The position numbers were made by a program, and so were the translations under genes. A stretch of 64,000 bases of DNA from Ehretia macrophylla (taxonomy: Eukaryota > Streptophyta > Magnoliopsida > Boraginales > Ehretiaceae), in contig CM075780.1 in assembly GCA_037974665.1 (NCBI GenBank), forward strand, positions 55,407,594-55,471,593. The letters are read 5' to 3'. How positions within the stretch are numbered: the first letter of the stretch is position 1; every line of letters begins with the position of its first letter. The notes beneath the pieces are model-generated. The model was given only the letters and a program-made list of their open reading frames with translations. It did no database searches and was not told the origin of the DNA. This document shows positions 12,842 through 23,763 of the stretch, in pieces.

Positions 12842-12952
12842 TCACGGATAAGACTCTGGAACATAGGACTCATCCACGTAAGGCACGTTTTCCACATTCT
12901 CCTCTTCAGGAGGCACGTACCCGTAATCCAGCAAAAGTACACCTGTATGCAT
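12842..12952 (-). CDS. Short conserved ORF in Tekay LTR, copy 2 (36 codons)
   Basis: The ORF starts at the ATG of ATGCATACAGG and ends TATCCGTGA. The peptide opens MHTGVLL, then LDYGYVPPEEENVENVP and YVDESYVPESYP. It is three codons longer than the solo-LTR copy through an in-frame VEN insertion, so the frame survives a length change. A TATA box lies about 20 bases upstream. No known domain. Confidence 0.45.
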   Translation of the reverse strand: MHTGVLLLDYGYVPPEEENVENVPYVDESYVPESYP

Positions 12953-12969
12953 GTAATAATAGAGAGTGA

Positions 12970-12980
12970 GCTTATATAAA
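12970..12980 (-). promoter_or_regulatory. LTR TATA box
   Basis: TTTATATAAGC on the minus strand, followed by CTCACTCTC. It matches the same block in the sister LTRs. Confidence 0.6.
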
Positions 12981-14910
12981 ATAAGCCCAGCGAGGATCCG
13001 ATAGATCTCGAGCAAGGTCTACTAAACTCCTTGGAATAATCCTTTGAGTCAGTAAATACACAATAACAATAATATTATCATCACTTAACTATATAACCAT
13101 TCAATAAAGGATACTTTAGTTGGTGTAGCTCCAAACGCCATCACGATCTCAACCATTCTTCTTGTCATTCCCTATTCCACACGCACCCGAGGTACCTCAC
13201 TAGCCCCTCCCTCCATGACACCTCCGTCATGCGAGCTGGGGGTAGTCTCTGGCAGTCATGCCGTTTTCAACCCGATAGCCCAACGCTGCCCGAGAGGTGG
13301 CACACACATACCAAGACTTCATAACAATCGTCAATAATCAATCAATCATCAATCAATAATCTAGGAGATCAGCAACAAAAGTGCCCGATTCCCATACTCA
13401 ATAATCAATCAATAATCTGGGAGATTAGCAACAAAAGTGCTCGATTCCCGTACTCAATAATAATCAATATAACATCAATATAACTTCAATATTTAATTAA
13501 ACAACAAACAACTAAGTTAGATGACAAAGTAGGCCATCTAACCGAACATGCATTAAACACACAATCAAACCCTAGTTTACCCATCATCAACTCACAATTC
13601 AATCACTCAAACCACACCCAATCAACTAAGGCTCAATTCAACAATTTAAATAAAAATAACCTAAACTTCAATAAGTCATATCTTACATTCTACTAATCCA
13701 AACAACTCCAAATCAGTTTCAAACACTTACCCATTCAATCAACTACATTAGCCCCCTCGGATACCAACCAAAACACATCCAAATCATGCCCAATAACCCT
13801 AAAACCCTAAGATGTCATGGCTGAAATTTTCGGATTTTGGCACGAACATCACAATCAAAAATTCGGCATTATAACGGCGCTACCACGTAATTAACAAACT
13901 TTTAAAAATCGACGGCAATCGATTCCAATCAACACAACTCAATTTAATCAACTTTGAACAAATTAATCAAATTTAAATACCCGAAAAATAAAAATTATGC
14001 TACAACTGATAAAAACTCGTAGTATTACAGCTAAATGATCCCTAGCATGCAAGGAGCAATAATCTAACATCATATTAACATTCTAACTGTTCAATAATCA
14101 TTTATACGCATAAACACAAAATATGAGTTTTGAGATCTAGAATTTTTCTCTCACCTTTGATGTGTTTTGATGCAAGAAATGTGTAGAATGGATGCCAAAC
14201 AAGTGAAATCAAGCTTTGAATCACTCAATTCGGCTTTGAAATGCAAAATCTATGAGAAAAATGCTTTGAAAATGCCTTCATCTCTCTCCTCCAAGGAGCC
14301 ACGGTTTTATGTGTGTTTTTGGGGTGTTTTTGTGCTTTGTGAGTGTGTGTTGGTGATATAAGCTTGTTGGTCAACCATTTAAATGAAAGTCAAAGTTGAA
14401 ACTTAGCATTTTTTGTGTTTTCTTGACTTTAAATGCATTTTCTTGATCACCAAAGTTCAAAACAATTATTCAACACCCAAGCTAGCTCAAGTAAATTATT
14501 TTTAGGTGACAAGAAGTTTTACAATCAAACAATTTCACCCGAGTCGGCTTAAAACTCGATTTTCGCAAAAGTCGGTGTAAAAACCCTAATAAATTCTTAA
14601 GCCGATTTTAAAACCGTTTTCATCAAACACAGGTCTATTAAAGTCTGTGGACTAGGTCTAGAAGGGTTAAAAAGACCAGTTTCAAAATTTTAGCGGACGT
14701 GTTTCGAAAATACTATTCACTGAAAATCGACGATAAAATTTCTGATCCCGTTTTTTATGAAAATTTCATGAATGCACATTTAGCACGTATTAGGAGTATT
14801 GACATCAAAATTATAACATTCTAGGTCATATAGCACATAAACAGGTCAAATGCACGCAAAACGAGATAAAACACGTAAATCGAGTTAAAGCAGAAAAGTG
14901 GGGTTTCACA

Positions 14911-14946
14911 TTCTCCCCTCCTTAAAACAATTGCGTCCGCGCAATT
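14911..14946 (-). promoter_or_regulatory. Polypurine tract and adjoining hairpin
   Basis: The minus strand reads TTTAAGGAGGGGAGAA directly before the LTR start TGTGAAACC. Just upstream, 14929-14946 forms a hairpin with perfect 7-base arms AATTGCG/CGCAATT around a 4-base loop. The same hairpin with another loop base occurs at 31461-31478. Confidence 0.7.
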
Positions 14947-17145
14947 CTCGAACTGACAGACAATTAAATCCTCAATCGTTACACTTAATAATACTTCTCT
15001 TAGTTCTCATTTATCTCTTAGGATGACAACTAACCAAAGACCTCAAAAGAACAACCTCTGTTGACTGCAAGTTGATGATCATAGTTCCAAGACAATCTTC
15101 AATTCATAATTCTCTCCTACCTCATATCATATTGCATATGAAAGAAATCGCAACTCCAAAGCTTAGCATGACACCACTAATTCTCAATCATCCCCTACTA
15201 TACAAAAGAGCTCTATGAACACCCTGAGGGTTTAAAAACTCATTTACGATAACATGACTGATTACTGATCAAGGGAATATCTCAAAAGTGACATTGGTCA
15301 GAATATGGCTCTTATGAAATTTACAAGGAAATAAGAATATGGAAAGTCAGATTCGAGCCAACAATTAAGTGAACAAGATGTCAAATAAGTTAGAGAGTCA
15401 AGGGGCTAATAGTTTAATAAGGAAGCATGATAACTAAGATATGGAATGTCTCAGCACCTATCAGCTAAATAAGCACGAACAAAGGATGATGACGAGTCAA
15501 AACAGTGCTGAGTATGTTGAACAAAATTCTTGAACAAGTAGACATTTCAATTCTCGATGATTGTTCAAGGAACCAATAAGTAGGTTGTACTTGAGGCGAA
15601 ATGAAATTAAGAAATAAGAGATGATTAATTCAATAGAAAATATGAGTGTCAAGATAATGAGTATCTCAGCACGCAATAACCAAAGAAGTATAAATAAGAA
15701 AGGACAATGCTGAGTATATTAAATGAGCAATTACAAACAAATTAATGGCTCAGGATTTAATAATGAAACAATAGGATTAACAAGGATCAACAAGAATGAC
15801 AATGATGTACTTAGGTAAGGAGTACATCAAACAAGTGAAATCGAATAAGTAAAATGGTATACCAAAAGGTGAAATTACTTCCAAATGAATAGTAATAGGA
15901 TGAAATGAAATATTGAAACCAATGGCTGGAGATATAGAATGAAATATAGAAGTCTCAAACCTTAACTCCAATAAGCGACATTGCTATAAGAAGCATATAT
16001 GAATGTTAACAATAGAAACAATGTCAAATGAGTATAGGATCCATTAATCCAATAAGCAAAACTTTCAAGAAACAATTGATATGCTAGAAAAGTGTAACTC
16101 TTTCTCAAATAAGTGAGATATAGTAAAAGATAATAATAAGACTGATAGAATTATGAAGTACAAAAAGGGTGTCCCACCTACACACTTAAACACCAACAAG
16201 TCAAATCCTACAATCTATCTTCCTCCAAAACAAGACACTAAGGAGATCTAGAGAACCTAAGGAGTCATAACAATCACCAAACAAGATAAATCACTCCAAA
16301 ATTTTACATTCCGTACCAGACCAATCACTAAACAAGATAAATCACAGATTACCTAACAAGATTAACTAATGAAGACTCCAAAATCTGATAACATAATACA
16401 GATTCATGCTAACCTATTATAACACAAGAGAATCCCCAATCAACAATTTAGAAAGTCGCACCACTTAGAACTCAAAAGCTTGATGTAGGCAAGTAAATGT
16501 TCAGCCACCGAATTGCATTCTTATTTCCTCAAATAATTCTATCTCCCAACAATTACATCTTCGAATAAAGTAACTTTAGTCAGGAATCACTCCAATTGTC
16601 TCCAAGGTTTAAAGATCAAAACTCCAAAATATCCATTAATAATATAAAAATACCAAATAGTAGACATATTCACATGTTATACCACAATCTATTCCATTCA
16701 CAAATATACATCACTAATTCCTCAAATAAATTCATTCTAAAATAACCTCAAGAAAGTATAATCTGAGTTGAGACTCCAAAAGTGTCTAATCACAACCTCA
16801 CAGAAACCTCAACTTATGATTCATCTCCAAGTAATAATAAGTTAAACATGGCAACAAAAGTAATTATAATCATCAAGATACATTGCTATTTCCTCGAACA
16901 ACTTCATTCTCGCTAAAGGAACATCAAGATCAATCCACTAAGCCGAAACTAAAATCCATAAACATAACAATTAAAATCTAACTGATAAACTTCTAGAATA
17001 ATAATAATTCAAAATCATGGCCTACCTCTATTTCCGAAAACTCTTACAGTCATCCTTACTTCACCTAAAAGAATCACCCACAGTTATAGAATATATACAA
17101 TTACATCACATGAAAACAGGTACAACGTAATGCATGATTATCATA
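14947..17145 (-). mobile_element. Internal region of the non-autonomous element, non-coding
   Basis: About 2.2 kb, A-rich on the plus strand, with no frame showing retrotransposon or other protein motifs. Short phrases such as AACAAGATAAATCAC recur loosely. I see no captured host gene in it. Confidence 0.7.
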
Positions 17146-17465
17146 TAATTTAACATTATCACATAACACACAATTCAGCATATAAGAAGCCAACATCACA
17201 TAAACAGGTTATATCACAGAAGTAAGTTATAAACAATTAAAGTCACATAAGCAACAAACTTCACATAAGGCACTTTGATCACATAAAACACAATTGTCAC
17301 ATAATACACATTAATCACATAATGCACATTAATTACAACACATTGAGTACCTATAGCACGTTATCACATAAAACATATTGACCACATTAGTTCACTTAAC
17401 ACACAAGGCATACTGGTCACATAGAAAGTTAGACACATAAATAAATTAATCACATAAACATATTA
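17146..17465 (-). repeat. TTATGTGA motif array in the leader
   Basis: The plus strand shows TCACATAA (minus TTATGTGA) nine times exactly by my count, with several near copies, within about 320 bases of leader next to the primer site. A smaller array of the same motif lies at the same place in the coding element (22880-22985). Confidence 0.75.
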
Positions 17466-17556
17466 ACATATGTTTCACTTTTCTTTCACTTAATACATAC
17501 TTGCATGCTTAGACCACTACCCACATTCCGAGGATACCCCGGCTGACAGCTAATCA

Positions 17557-17569
17557 AGCTCTGATACCA
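17557..17569 (-). promoter_or_regulatory. Primer-binding site (initiator tRNA-Met)
   Basis: The minus strand reads TGGTATCAGAGCT, six bases from the LTR edge at 17576. Confidence 0.85.
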
Positions 17570-17987
17570 CTTAAATGTCACGCCCCAACTCGACCCCACC
17601 TACAATCAGTCAGGACGCAACAGAATTTCGGCAGTATAATGACAGTAAATAGGATACCGAGGTCCTAAACCAACCTCAATAGAACAACAATCATTAACTC
17701 CACCACCATTCAACAAATAACTCCTCAATAAATATAACATACATCATAACTATATTATACAATAATCATTCCTCGTTATACGCCTCCGTTCCAACATAAT
17801 ACATAAACCTTAATATACAATAAAAAAACATATTGAACCAATCTAGCAACCTAATCATAAACAAAAGAAAGGCTACTAAGACAACATCAACTAATTCATT
17901 AACTTAACAACATCTTATACATTATAAACTACAAAACAGATAAAAGTCTACTAAGTTAATGTAGAAGATAATAAAACATGTACGACA

Positions 17988-18098
17988 TCACGGATAAGAC
18001 TCTGGAACATAGGACTCATCCACGTAAGGCACGTTTTCCACATTCTTATCTTCAGGAGGCACGTACCCGTAATCCTGCAAAAGTACACCTGTATGCAT
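17988..18098 (-). CDS. Short conserved ORF in Tekay LTR, copy 3 (36 codons)
   Basis: The peptide opens MHTGVLLQDYGYVPPEDKN, then VENVPYVDESYVPESYP and stop. Against copy 2 (the other LTR of the same element) it differs at three residues. Start and stop lie at the same places relative to the TATA box (18116-18126). Confidence 0.45.
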   Translation of the reverse strand: MHTGVLLQDYGYVPPEDKNVENVPYVDESYVPESYP

Positions 18099-18115
18099 GC
18101 AATAATAGAGAGTGA

Positions 18116-18126
18116 GCTTATATAAA
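18116..18126 (-). promoter_or_regulatory. LTR TATA box
   Basis: TTTATATAAGC on the minus strand, followed by CTCACTCTC. Same block as in the sister LTRs. Confidence 0.6.
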
Positions 18127-20057
18127 ATAAGCCCAGCGAGGATCCGATAGATCTCGAGCAAGATCTACTAAACTCCTTGGAATAATCCTTTGAGTCAGTA
18201 AACACACAATAACAATAATATTATCATCACTTAACTATATAGCCATTCAATAAAGGATACTCTAGTTGGTGTAGCTCCAAACGCCATCACGATCTCAACC
18301 ATTCTTCTTGTAACTCCCCATTACACACGCACCCGAGGTACTTCACTAGCCCCTCCCTCCATGACACCTCCGTCATGCGAGCTGAGGGTAGTCTCTGGCA
18401 GTCATGCCGTTTTCAACCTGACAGCCCAACGCTGCCCGAGAGGTGGCATACACATACCAAGACTCCATAACAATCATCAATAATCAATCAATCATCAATG
18501 AATAATCTGGGAGATCAGCAACAAAAGTGTTCGATTCCCGTACTCAATAATCAATCAATAATCTGGGAGATTAGCAACAAAAGTGCCCGATTCCCGTACT
18601 CAATAATAATCAATATAACATCAATATAACTTCAATATTTAATTAAACAACAAACAACTAAGTTAGATGACAAAGTAGGCCATCTAACCGAACATGCATT
18701 AAACACACAATCAAACCCTAGTTTCCCCATCACCAACTCACAATCCAATCCCTCAAACCACACCCAATCAACTAAGGCTCAATTCAACAATTTAAAGAAA
18801 GATAACCTAAACTTCAATAAGTCATATCTAACATTCTACTAATCCAAACAACTCCAAATCAGTTTCAAACACTCACCCATTCAATCAACTACATTAGCCC
18901 CCTCGGAAACCAACCAAAACACATCCAAATCATGCCCAATAACCCTAAAACCCTAAGATGTCATGGCTGAAATTTTCGGATTTTGGCACGAACATCACAA
19001 TCAAAAATTCGGCATTACAACGGCGCTACCACGTAATTAACAAACTTTTAGAAATCGACGGCAATCGATTCCAATCAACACAACTCAATTTAATCAACTT
19101 TGAACAAATTAATCAAATTTAAATACCCGAAAAATAAAAATTATGCTACAACCGATAAAAACTCGTAGTATTACAGCTAAATGATCCCTAGCATGCAAGG
19201 AGCAATAATCTAACATCAGATTTACATTCTAACTGTTCAGTAATCATTTATACGCATAAACACAAAATATGAGTTTTGAGATCTAGGATTTTTCTCTCAC
19301 CTTTGATGTGTTTTGATGCAAGAAATGTGTAGAATGGATGCCAAACAAGTAAAATCAAGCTTTGAATCACTCAATTCGGCTTTGAAATGCAAAAACTATG
19401 AGAAAAATTCTTTGAAAATGTCTTCATCTTTCTCCTCCAAAGAGCCACGGTTTTGTTGTGTGTTTTTGGGGTGTTTTTGTGCTTTGTGAGTGTGTGTTGG
19501 TGATATAAGCTTGTTGGTCAACTATTTAAATGATAGTCAAAGTTGAAACTTAGCATTTTTTGTGTTTTCTTGACTTTAAATGCATTTTCTTGATCACCAA
19601 AGTTCAAAACAATTATTCAACACCCTAGTTAGCTCAAGTGAATTATTTTTAGGTGACAAGAAGTTTTACAATCAAACAATTTCACCCGAGTCGGCTTAAA
19701 ACTCGATTTTCGTAAAAGTCGGTATAAAAACCTTAATAAATTCTTAAGCCGATTTTAAAACCATTTTAATCAAATACAGGTCTATTAAAGTCCATGGTCT
19801 AGGTCTAGAAGGGTTAAAAAGACCAGTTTCAAAATTTTAGCGGACGTGTTTTGAAAACACTATTCACTAAAAATCGACAATAAAATATATGATCCCGTTT
19901 TTTATGAAAATTTCATGAATGCACATTTAGCACGTATTAGGAGTATTGACATCAAAATTATAACATTCTTGGTCATATAGCACATAAACAGGTTAAATGC
20001 ACACAAAACGAGATAAAACACGTAAATCGAGTTAAAGCAGAAAAGTGGGGTTTCACA

Positions 20058-20341
20058 TAGATGACACTTAACCCCTTAAAGCCACCTACCACATTATACA
20101 AGCCTCCAGTGAACTTATTCATGATACTTATTAGTGTGTGACCTTCTAGATTCATAACCGTGTACCGATGAGGGACCGATAAACCTCCTTATCTATTTCA
20201 AAAATGTCTCTGTCATTTACTGAAATACCATCATACTCATGAGTGACGCACTAGCAACGAACGTACCATGAGAATATAAACGATAATGAAGACGATGTCT
20301 TTTATGAATCCATTTAACCATCAAGAATTAGCGTGCAGTCC
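20058..20341 (-). repeat. copia 5' LTR, segment 2 of 4
   Basis: This 284-base island opens with one copy of the TAGAT target repeat and ends with AGTCC. It aligns with 2888-3170 of the 3' LTR at about 90 percent identity and is the spacer between two Tekay elements of opposite orientation. Confidence 0.9.
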
Positions 20342-22235
20342 TGCGAAACCCCACATTTCTATCCTGTCTCGTTTTGTGTGCTTTATCTCGTTTTGCGTGA
20401 ATTAACCTATCTATGTGCTATATGACTTAGAATGAGGTAATTTTGATATCAATACTCCTAGAACATGCTAAATGTGCATTCATAAAATTTTTATCAAAAA
20501 CGGAGTCAAAAAGTTTATCGTCAATTTTCAGTGAATAGTATTTTCGAAACACGTCCGCTAAAATTTTGAAACTGGTTTTTTTAACCCTTCTAGACCTAGT
20601 CCACGGACTTTAATAGACCAATGTTTGATTAAAACGGTTTTCAAATCGGCTTAGGAATTTATTAGGGTTTTTACACCGACTTTTGTGAAAATCGAGTTTT
20701 AAGCCGACTCGGGTGAAATTGTTTGATTGTAAAACTTCTTGTCACCTATAAATAAATTATTTGAGATAGTTTAAGTGTTAATTTAATAGTTGAGCAAGAA
20801 ATACTCAAAAATTGAATTAAAAACCCAAAAATACAATTAAAAGAATAATTTAAACTAACTTTGACTTTATTTAAATGTTGACTATTATGCATATATCACC
20901 AACACACACAAGAAAAGCACAAAAGCACCTTCATTTTCACCTAGATGGCCGAGAGTTTCATGGAGAATAGCCAAGCTTTTCTTCGAAGTTTTCCAAGCAA
21001 ATTTTCAAAGAAAAATTTAGTTTTTGTTCGTAGAACTTCGTGCCAAGTTAGATTCCACTTGTTGGGCACGCATTGCACGCATTCCTAGGCTTATATCGCA
21101 TCAAAGGTGAGAGAAAAACTCTAGATCTCAAAACTCATCTTTTGTGTTTTTGCGTAGAATTGATTATCGAACCAGTAGAATGTTAATATGATGTTAGATT
21201 ATTGCTCCATGCATGCTAGGGATCATTTATATGTAATCCTACGAGATTTGAACCGTTGTAGCATAATTATCATTTTTCGAGTATTTAAAGTTGATTAATT
21301 TGCTAAATGTTGATTATTTTGAGTTGTGTTGATCGGAATCGATTGCCGTCGATTTCTAAAAGTTTGTTAATTACGTGGTAGCGCCGTTGTAATACTGAAT
21401 TATCGATTGTGATGTCCGTGCTAAAATTCAGAAATTTCAGCCATGACACACTAGGGTTTTAGGGTTGTTGGGCATGATTTGGATGTATTTTGGTTGGTTT
21501 CCGAGGGGGCTAATGTATGTGATTGAATGGGTGAGTGTTTGAAACTGATTTGGAGTTGTTTGGATTAGTAAAATGTAAGATATGAACATTTGAAGTTTAG
21601 GTTGTCTTTCTTTAAAATGTTAGATTATGCCTTTAGTTGATTGGGTGTGGTTTGACTGATTGAATTGTCAGTTGTTGATGGGTAAACTAGGGTTTGATTG
21701 TGTGTTCAATGCATGTTCGGTTGGATGGCTTACTTTATCATCTACCTTAGTTATTTGTTGTTAAATTGATTATTGATGTTATTATGATGATATTATGATT
21801 ATTGATGATTATTGATTGATGATTGATACCGGGAGATAGGCAGTTCTGCTAGACTGTCCTCCTGTAAATGATTGATTTTTATTATTATTGCTGAGTCTTT
21901 GGTATGTGTGTGCCACCTCTCGGGCAGCATCGGGCTGTCGGGTTGATAACGGCATGACTACCAGAGACTGCCGCCAGCTCACATGACGGAGGTGTCATAG
22001 AGGGAGAGGTTATTAGGGTACCTCGGGTGCGTGAGTTTATGGAAGTCATAAGAAGGCTATTATGATCGTGATGGCGTTTGGAGCTACACCAACTAGTGTA
22101 TCTTTATTGAATGGTCATTATAGATTATGTGATTATAGTATTATTGTTGTTATTGTGTGTTTGCTTGCTCAAATGATTATTTCCAAGGAGTATAGTGAAT
22201 ACTGTAGAGATCTATCAGATCCTCACTGGGCTTAT

Positions 22236-22246
22236 TTTATATAAGC
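22236..22246 (+). promoter_or_regulatory. LTR TATA box
   Basis: TTTATATAAGC, followed by CTCACTCTC. By usual spacing, transcription would begin near 22265-22272, very close to the ATG of the short ORF, so which transcript would carry that ATG is uncertain. Confidence 0.6.
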
Positions 22247-22263
22247 TCACTCTCTATTATTGC

Positions 22264-22374
22264 ATGCCTACAGGTGTACTTTCGCAGGATTACGGGTACG
22301 TGCCTCCTGAAGAGAAAAATATGAAAAATGTGCCTTACGTGGATGAGTCTTATGTTACGGAGTCTTATCCTTGA
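22264..22374 (+). CDS. Short conserved ORF in Tekay LTR, copy 4 (36 codons)
   Basis: The peptide opens MPTGVLSQDYGYVPPEEKN, then MKNVPYVDESYVTESYP and stop. An acceptor-like TTTCGCAG stands immediately before the GATTACGGG (DYG) codons, so the core could also be a terminal exon joined to an upstream one; that is inference. The copy in the other LTR of this element is three codons shorter, again in frame. The core repeats tyrosine and acidic residues (DYGY, PYVDESYV) and has no family I recognise. Confidence 0.45.
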   Translation: MPTGVLSQDYGYVPPEEKNMKNVPYVDESYVTESYP

Positions 22375-22773
22375 TGTTGTATTGTTTTGCTAGCTTGTAT
22401 ATTATCTAATTGACTTTTATATGCTTTGTAGTTCATTATGTAAAAGATGTTGAAAAGTTAATGAATTAGTTGATAATATCTTAGTAGTCTTTCTTTTTTC
22501 TATGTTTAGGTTGCTAGGTTGGTATCAATATATTTTGCGATGTATATTAAGGTTCATGTATTATGTTGGAACGGAGGCGTATAACGAAAGATGATTATTG
22601 TATAATATGATTATGATGTATGTTGTTATTTTATTGAGGAGTTGTTTGATGTATGATGTTCTGTTGAGGTTGGTTTAGAGCCTCGGTATCCTATTTACTG
22701 TCGTTATACTGTCAAAATTACGTTGCGTCCTGACTGATTATAAGACGGGTCGAGATGGGGCGTGACATTTAAG

Positions 22774-22786
22774 TGGTATCAGAGCT
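22774..22786 (+). promoter_or_regulatory. Primer-binding site (initiator tRNA-Met)
   Basis: TGGTATCAGAGCT, six bases after the LTR edge. Confidence 0.88.
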
Positions 22787-22879
22787 CATGTTAGTTGTCA
22801 GCCAGGGTATTCTCGGAATGTGGGTAATGATCTTTGCATGAAAGTATGCATGAAAAGAAAGAAAAGTGAACTATGAATT

Positions 22880-22985
22880 AATATGATTAAATGATTAAGT
22901 GATTATGTGATTTTGTGATTTAGTGCTTATGTGATTATGTGATCAACTTGTTTATGTGTTTTATATGAGTTTGTTGTTTATCTGC
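22880..22985 (+). repeat. TTATGTGA-type repeats in the leader
   Basis: TTATGTGA occurs three times exactly, with near copies (TTTTGTGA, TTTATGTG), between the primer site and gag. It is the counterpart of the longer array at 17146-17465. Confidence 0.65.
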
Positions 22986-23045
22986 TAATAGTTGTTTATA
23001 ACCTGTTTACGTGGTATAACCTGTGCTAACTCTTTGATTAGTAGA

Positions 23046-23763
23046 ATGGCTGGTAGACCAAGGACCAGAGGTAGGCTTGAGTTAGTAGATGAGACTCCTG
23101 GTAATGCAGCACCGGGCTGTGATAGGGGTGATGATCGCTTGAGGGCAGCTATGGATAGGATTGCTGAGTTAATGGCCGGACAGGCCCAGTTGATAGTAGG
23201 GCAGGCTGCCCAGACTCAGGCTTGGCAGGCTTAGTTGTTGAATGTGCAGGGTGGAAACCACGGGCGTGGTACCCTGAAAGAGTTCTTGGTGTATCATCCA
23301 CCTAGATTTTAGGGGCAACCCGATGATCGGAAGGCTGAAGCGTGGATTAGTAAGGTGGAGAAGATTTATGATCCTCTTGATTATATTGATGAGCAAAAAG
23401 TCTCATTTGCCGTGTACTTGTTAGATGATGAGGTAGAAGAATAGTGGCACACGGTGAGAACTAGCTGGGCGACTCAGGGTATTCCGTATGTTTAGAGTAC
23501 CTTCTTGAGAGCTTTGCGGGAGAAGTATGTCCCGAGGATCGTGAGGGAGCGGAGAGAGGCAGAGTTTCTAGCCTTAGTGCAGGGAGATGCTTCAGTGGCT
23601 CAGTATGAGGCCACTTTCACTAGATTGTCCCGGTATGCACCGGAGTATGTGGCTGATGAGGAGCAGAGGACTCGTAGATTTATGTTGGGGTTGAGGCCCG
23701 AGATTCATGATGTGATGGCTCTGAATCGGTATGATATATCCACTGAGGCCTTTGAGGCAGGGG
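23046..23763 (+). pseudogene. gag: Chromovirus gag remnant
   Basis: It starts at an ATG giving MAGRPRTRGR, matching the M(A)RP start of the related gag at 62621. A Retrotrans_gag region follows at about 23,510-23,730 (motifs R..FL.L.QGD.SVAQYEA.F and RRFM.GLRPEIHDVM). This is the capsid protein that would assemble the particle. The frame is broken in a few places. The region leads into reverse transcriptase sequence sooner than the related elements do, and no zinc knuckle or protease stretch is seen. Confidence 0.8.

Larger units (their letters stand above)
12430..14910 (-). repeat. 3' LTR of the non-autonomous Tekay element
   Basis: About 2.48 kb, opening TGTCACACCCCAACTCGACC and closing GTGGGGTTTCACA. 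It carries the family TATA block and the short conserved ORF. Confidence 0.9.
12430..20057 (-). mobile_element. Non-autonomous Tekay derivative without gag or pol (LARD type)
   Basis: Two LTRs of almost equal length (12430-14910 and 17576-20057) bound a 2.67-kb internal region. A tRNA-Met primer site (17557-17569) and a polypurine tract (14911-14926) place the element on the minus strand. The 5-bp repeat TAGAT flanks it at 12425-12429 and 20058-20062. The internal region has no gag, protease, reverse transcriptase, RNase H, integrase or chromodomain in any frame. The structure looks whole for such an element. Its LTRs are homologous to those of the coding element next door (20342-28715). The LTRs differ by about ten sites in the first 250 bases and less after that, so it is probably the youngest insertion of the stack. 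Confidence 0.88.
17576..20057 (-). repeat. 5' LTR of the non-autonomous Tekay element
   Basis: About 2.48 kb, opening TGTCACGCCCCAACTCGACC and closing GTGGGGTTTCACA. With the LTR at 20342-22767 it forms a head-to-head inverted repeat separated by 284 bases. Confidence 0.9.
20342..22767 (+). repeat. 5' LTR of Tekay chromovirus
   Basis: About 2.43 kb, opening TGCGAAACCCCAC and closing GGGGCGTGACA. It holds a TATA box at 22236-22246 and the short conserved ORF. Confidence 0.92.

Noticed and set aside
14167-14361. Plus-strand frame MMQEMCRMDAK in the Tekay LTR
   Set aside because: It opens in the LTR U3 on the antisense strand, and I could not follow it as a consistent frame in the sister LTRs.
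17146-17465. CRISPR-like or satellite array at the TCACATAA repeats
   Set aside because: The units are only eight bases with irregular spacing. It is a retrotransposon leader in a plant genome.
22062-22244. Frame ending EYCRDLSDPHWAYFI as a gene of its own
   Set aside because: It is partly shared by sister LTRs, but the frame is not kept in the minus-strand copies at 12430 and 17576. Only the short ORF after the TATA box is consistent.
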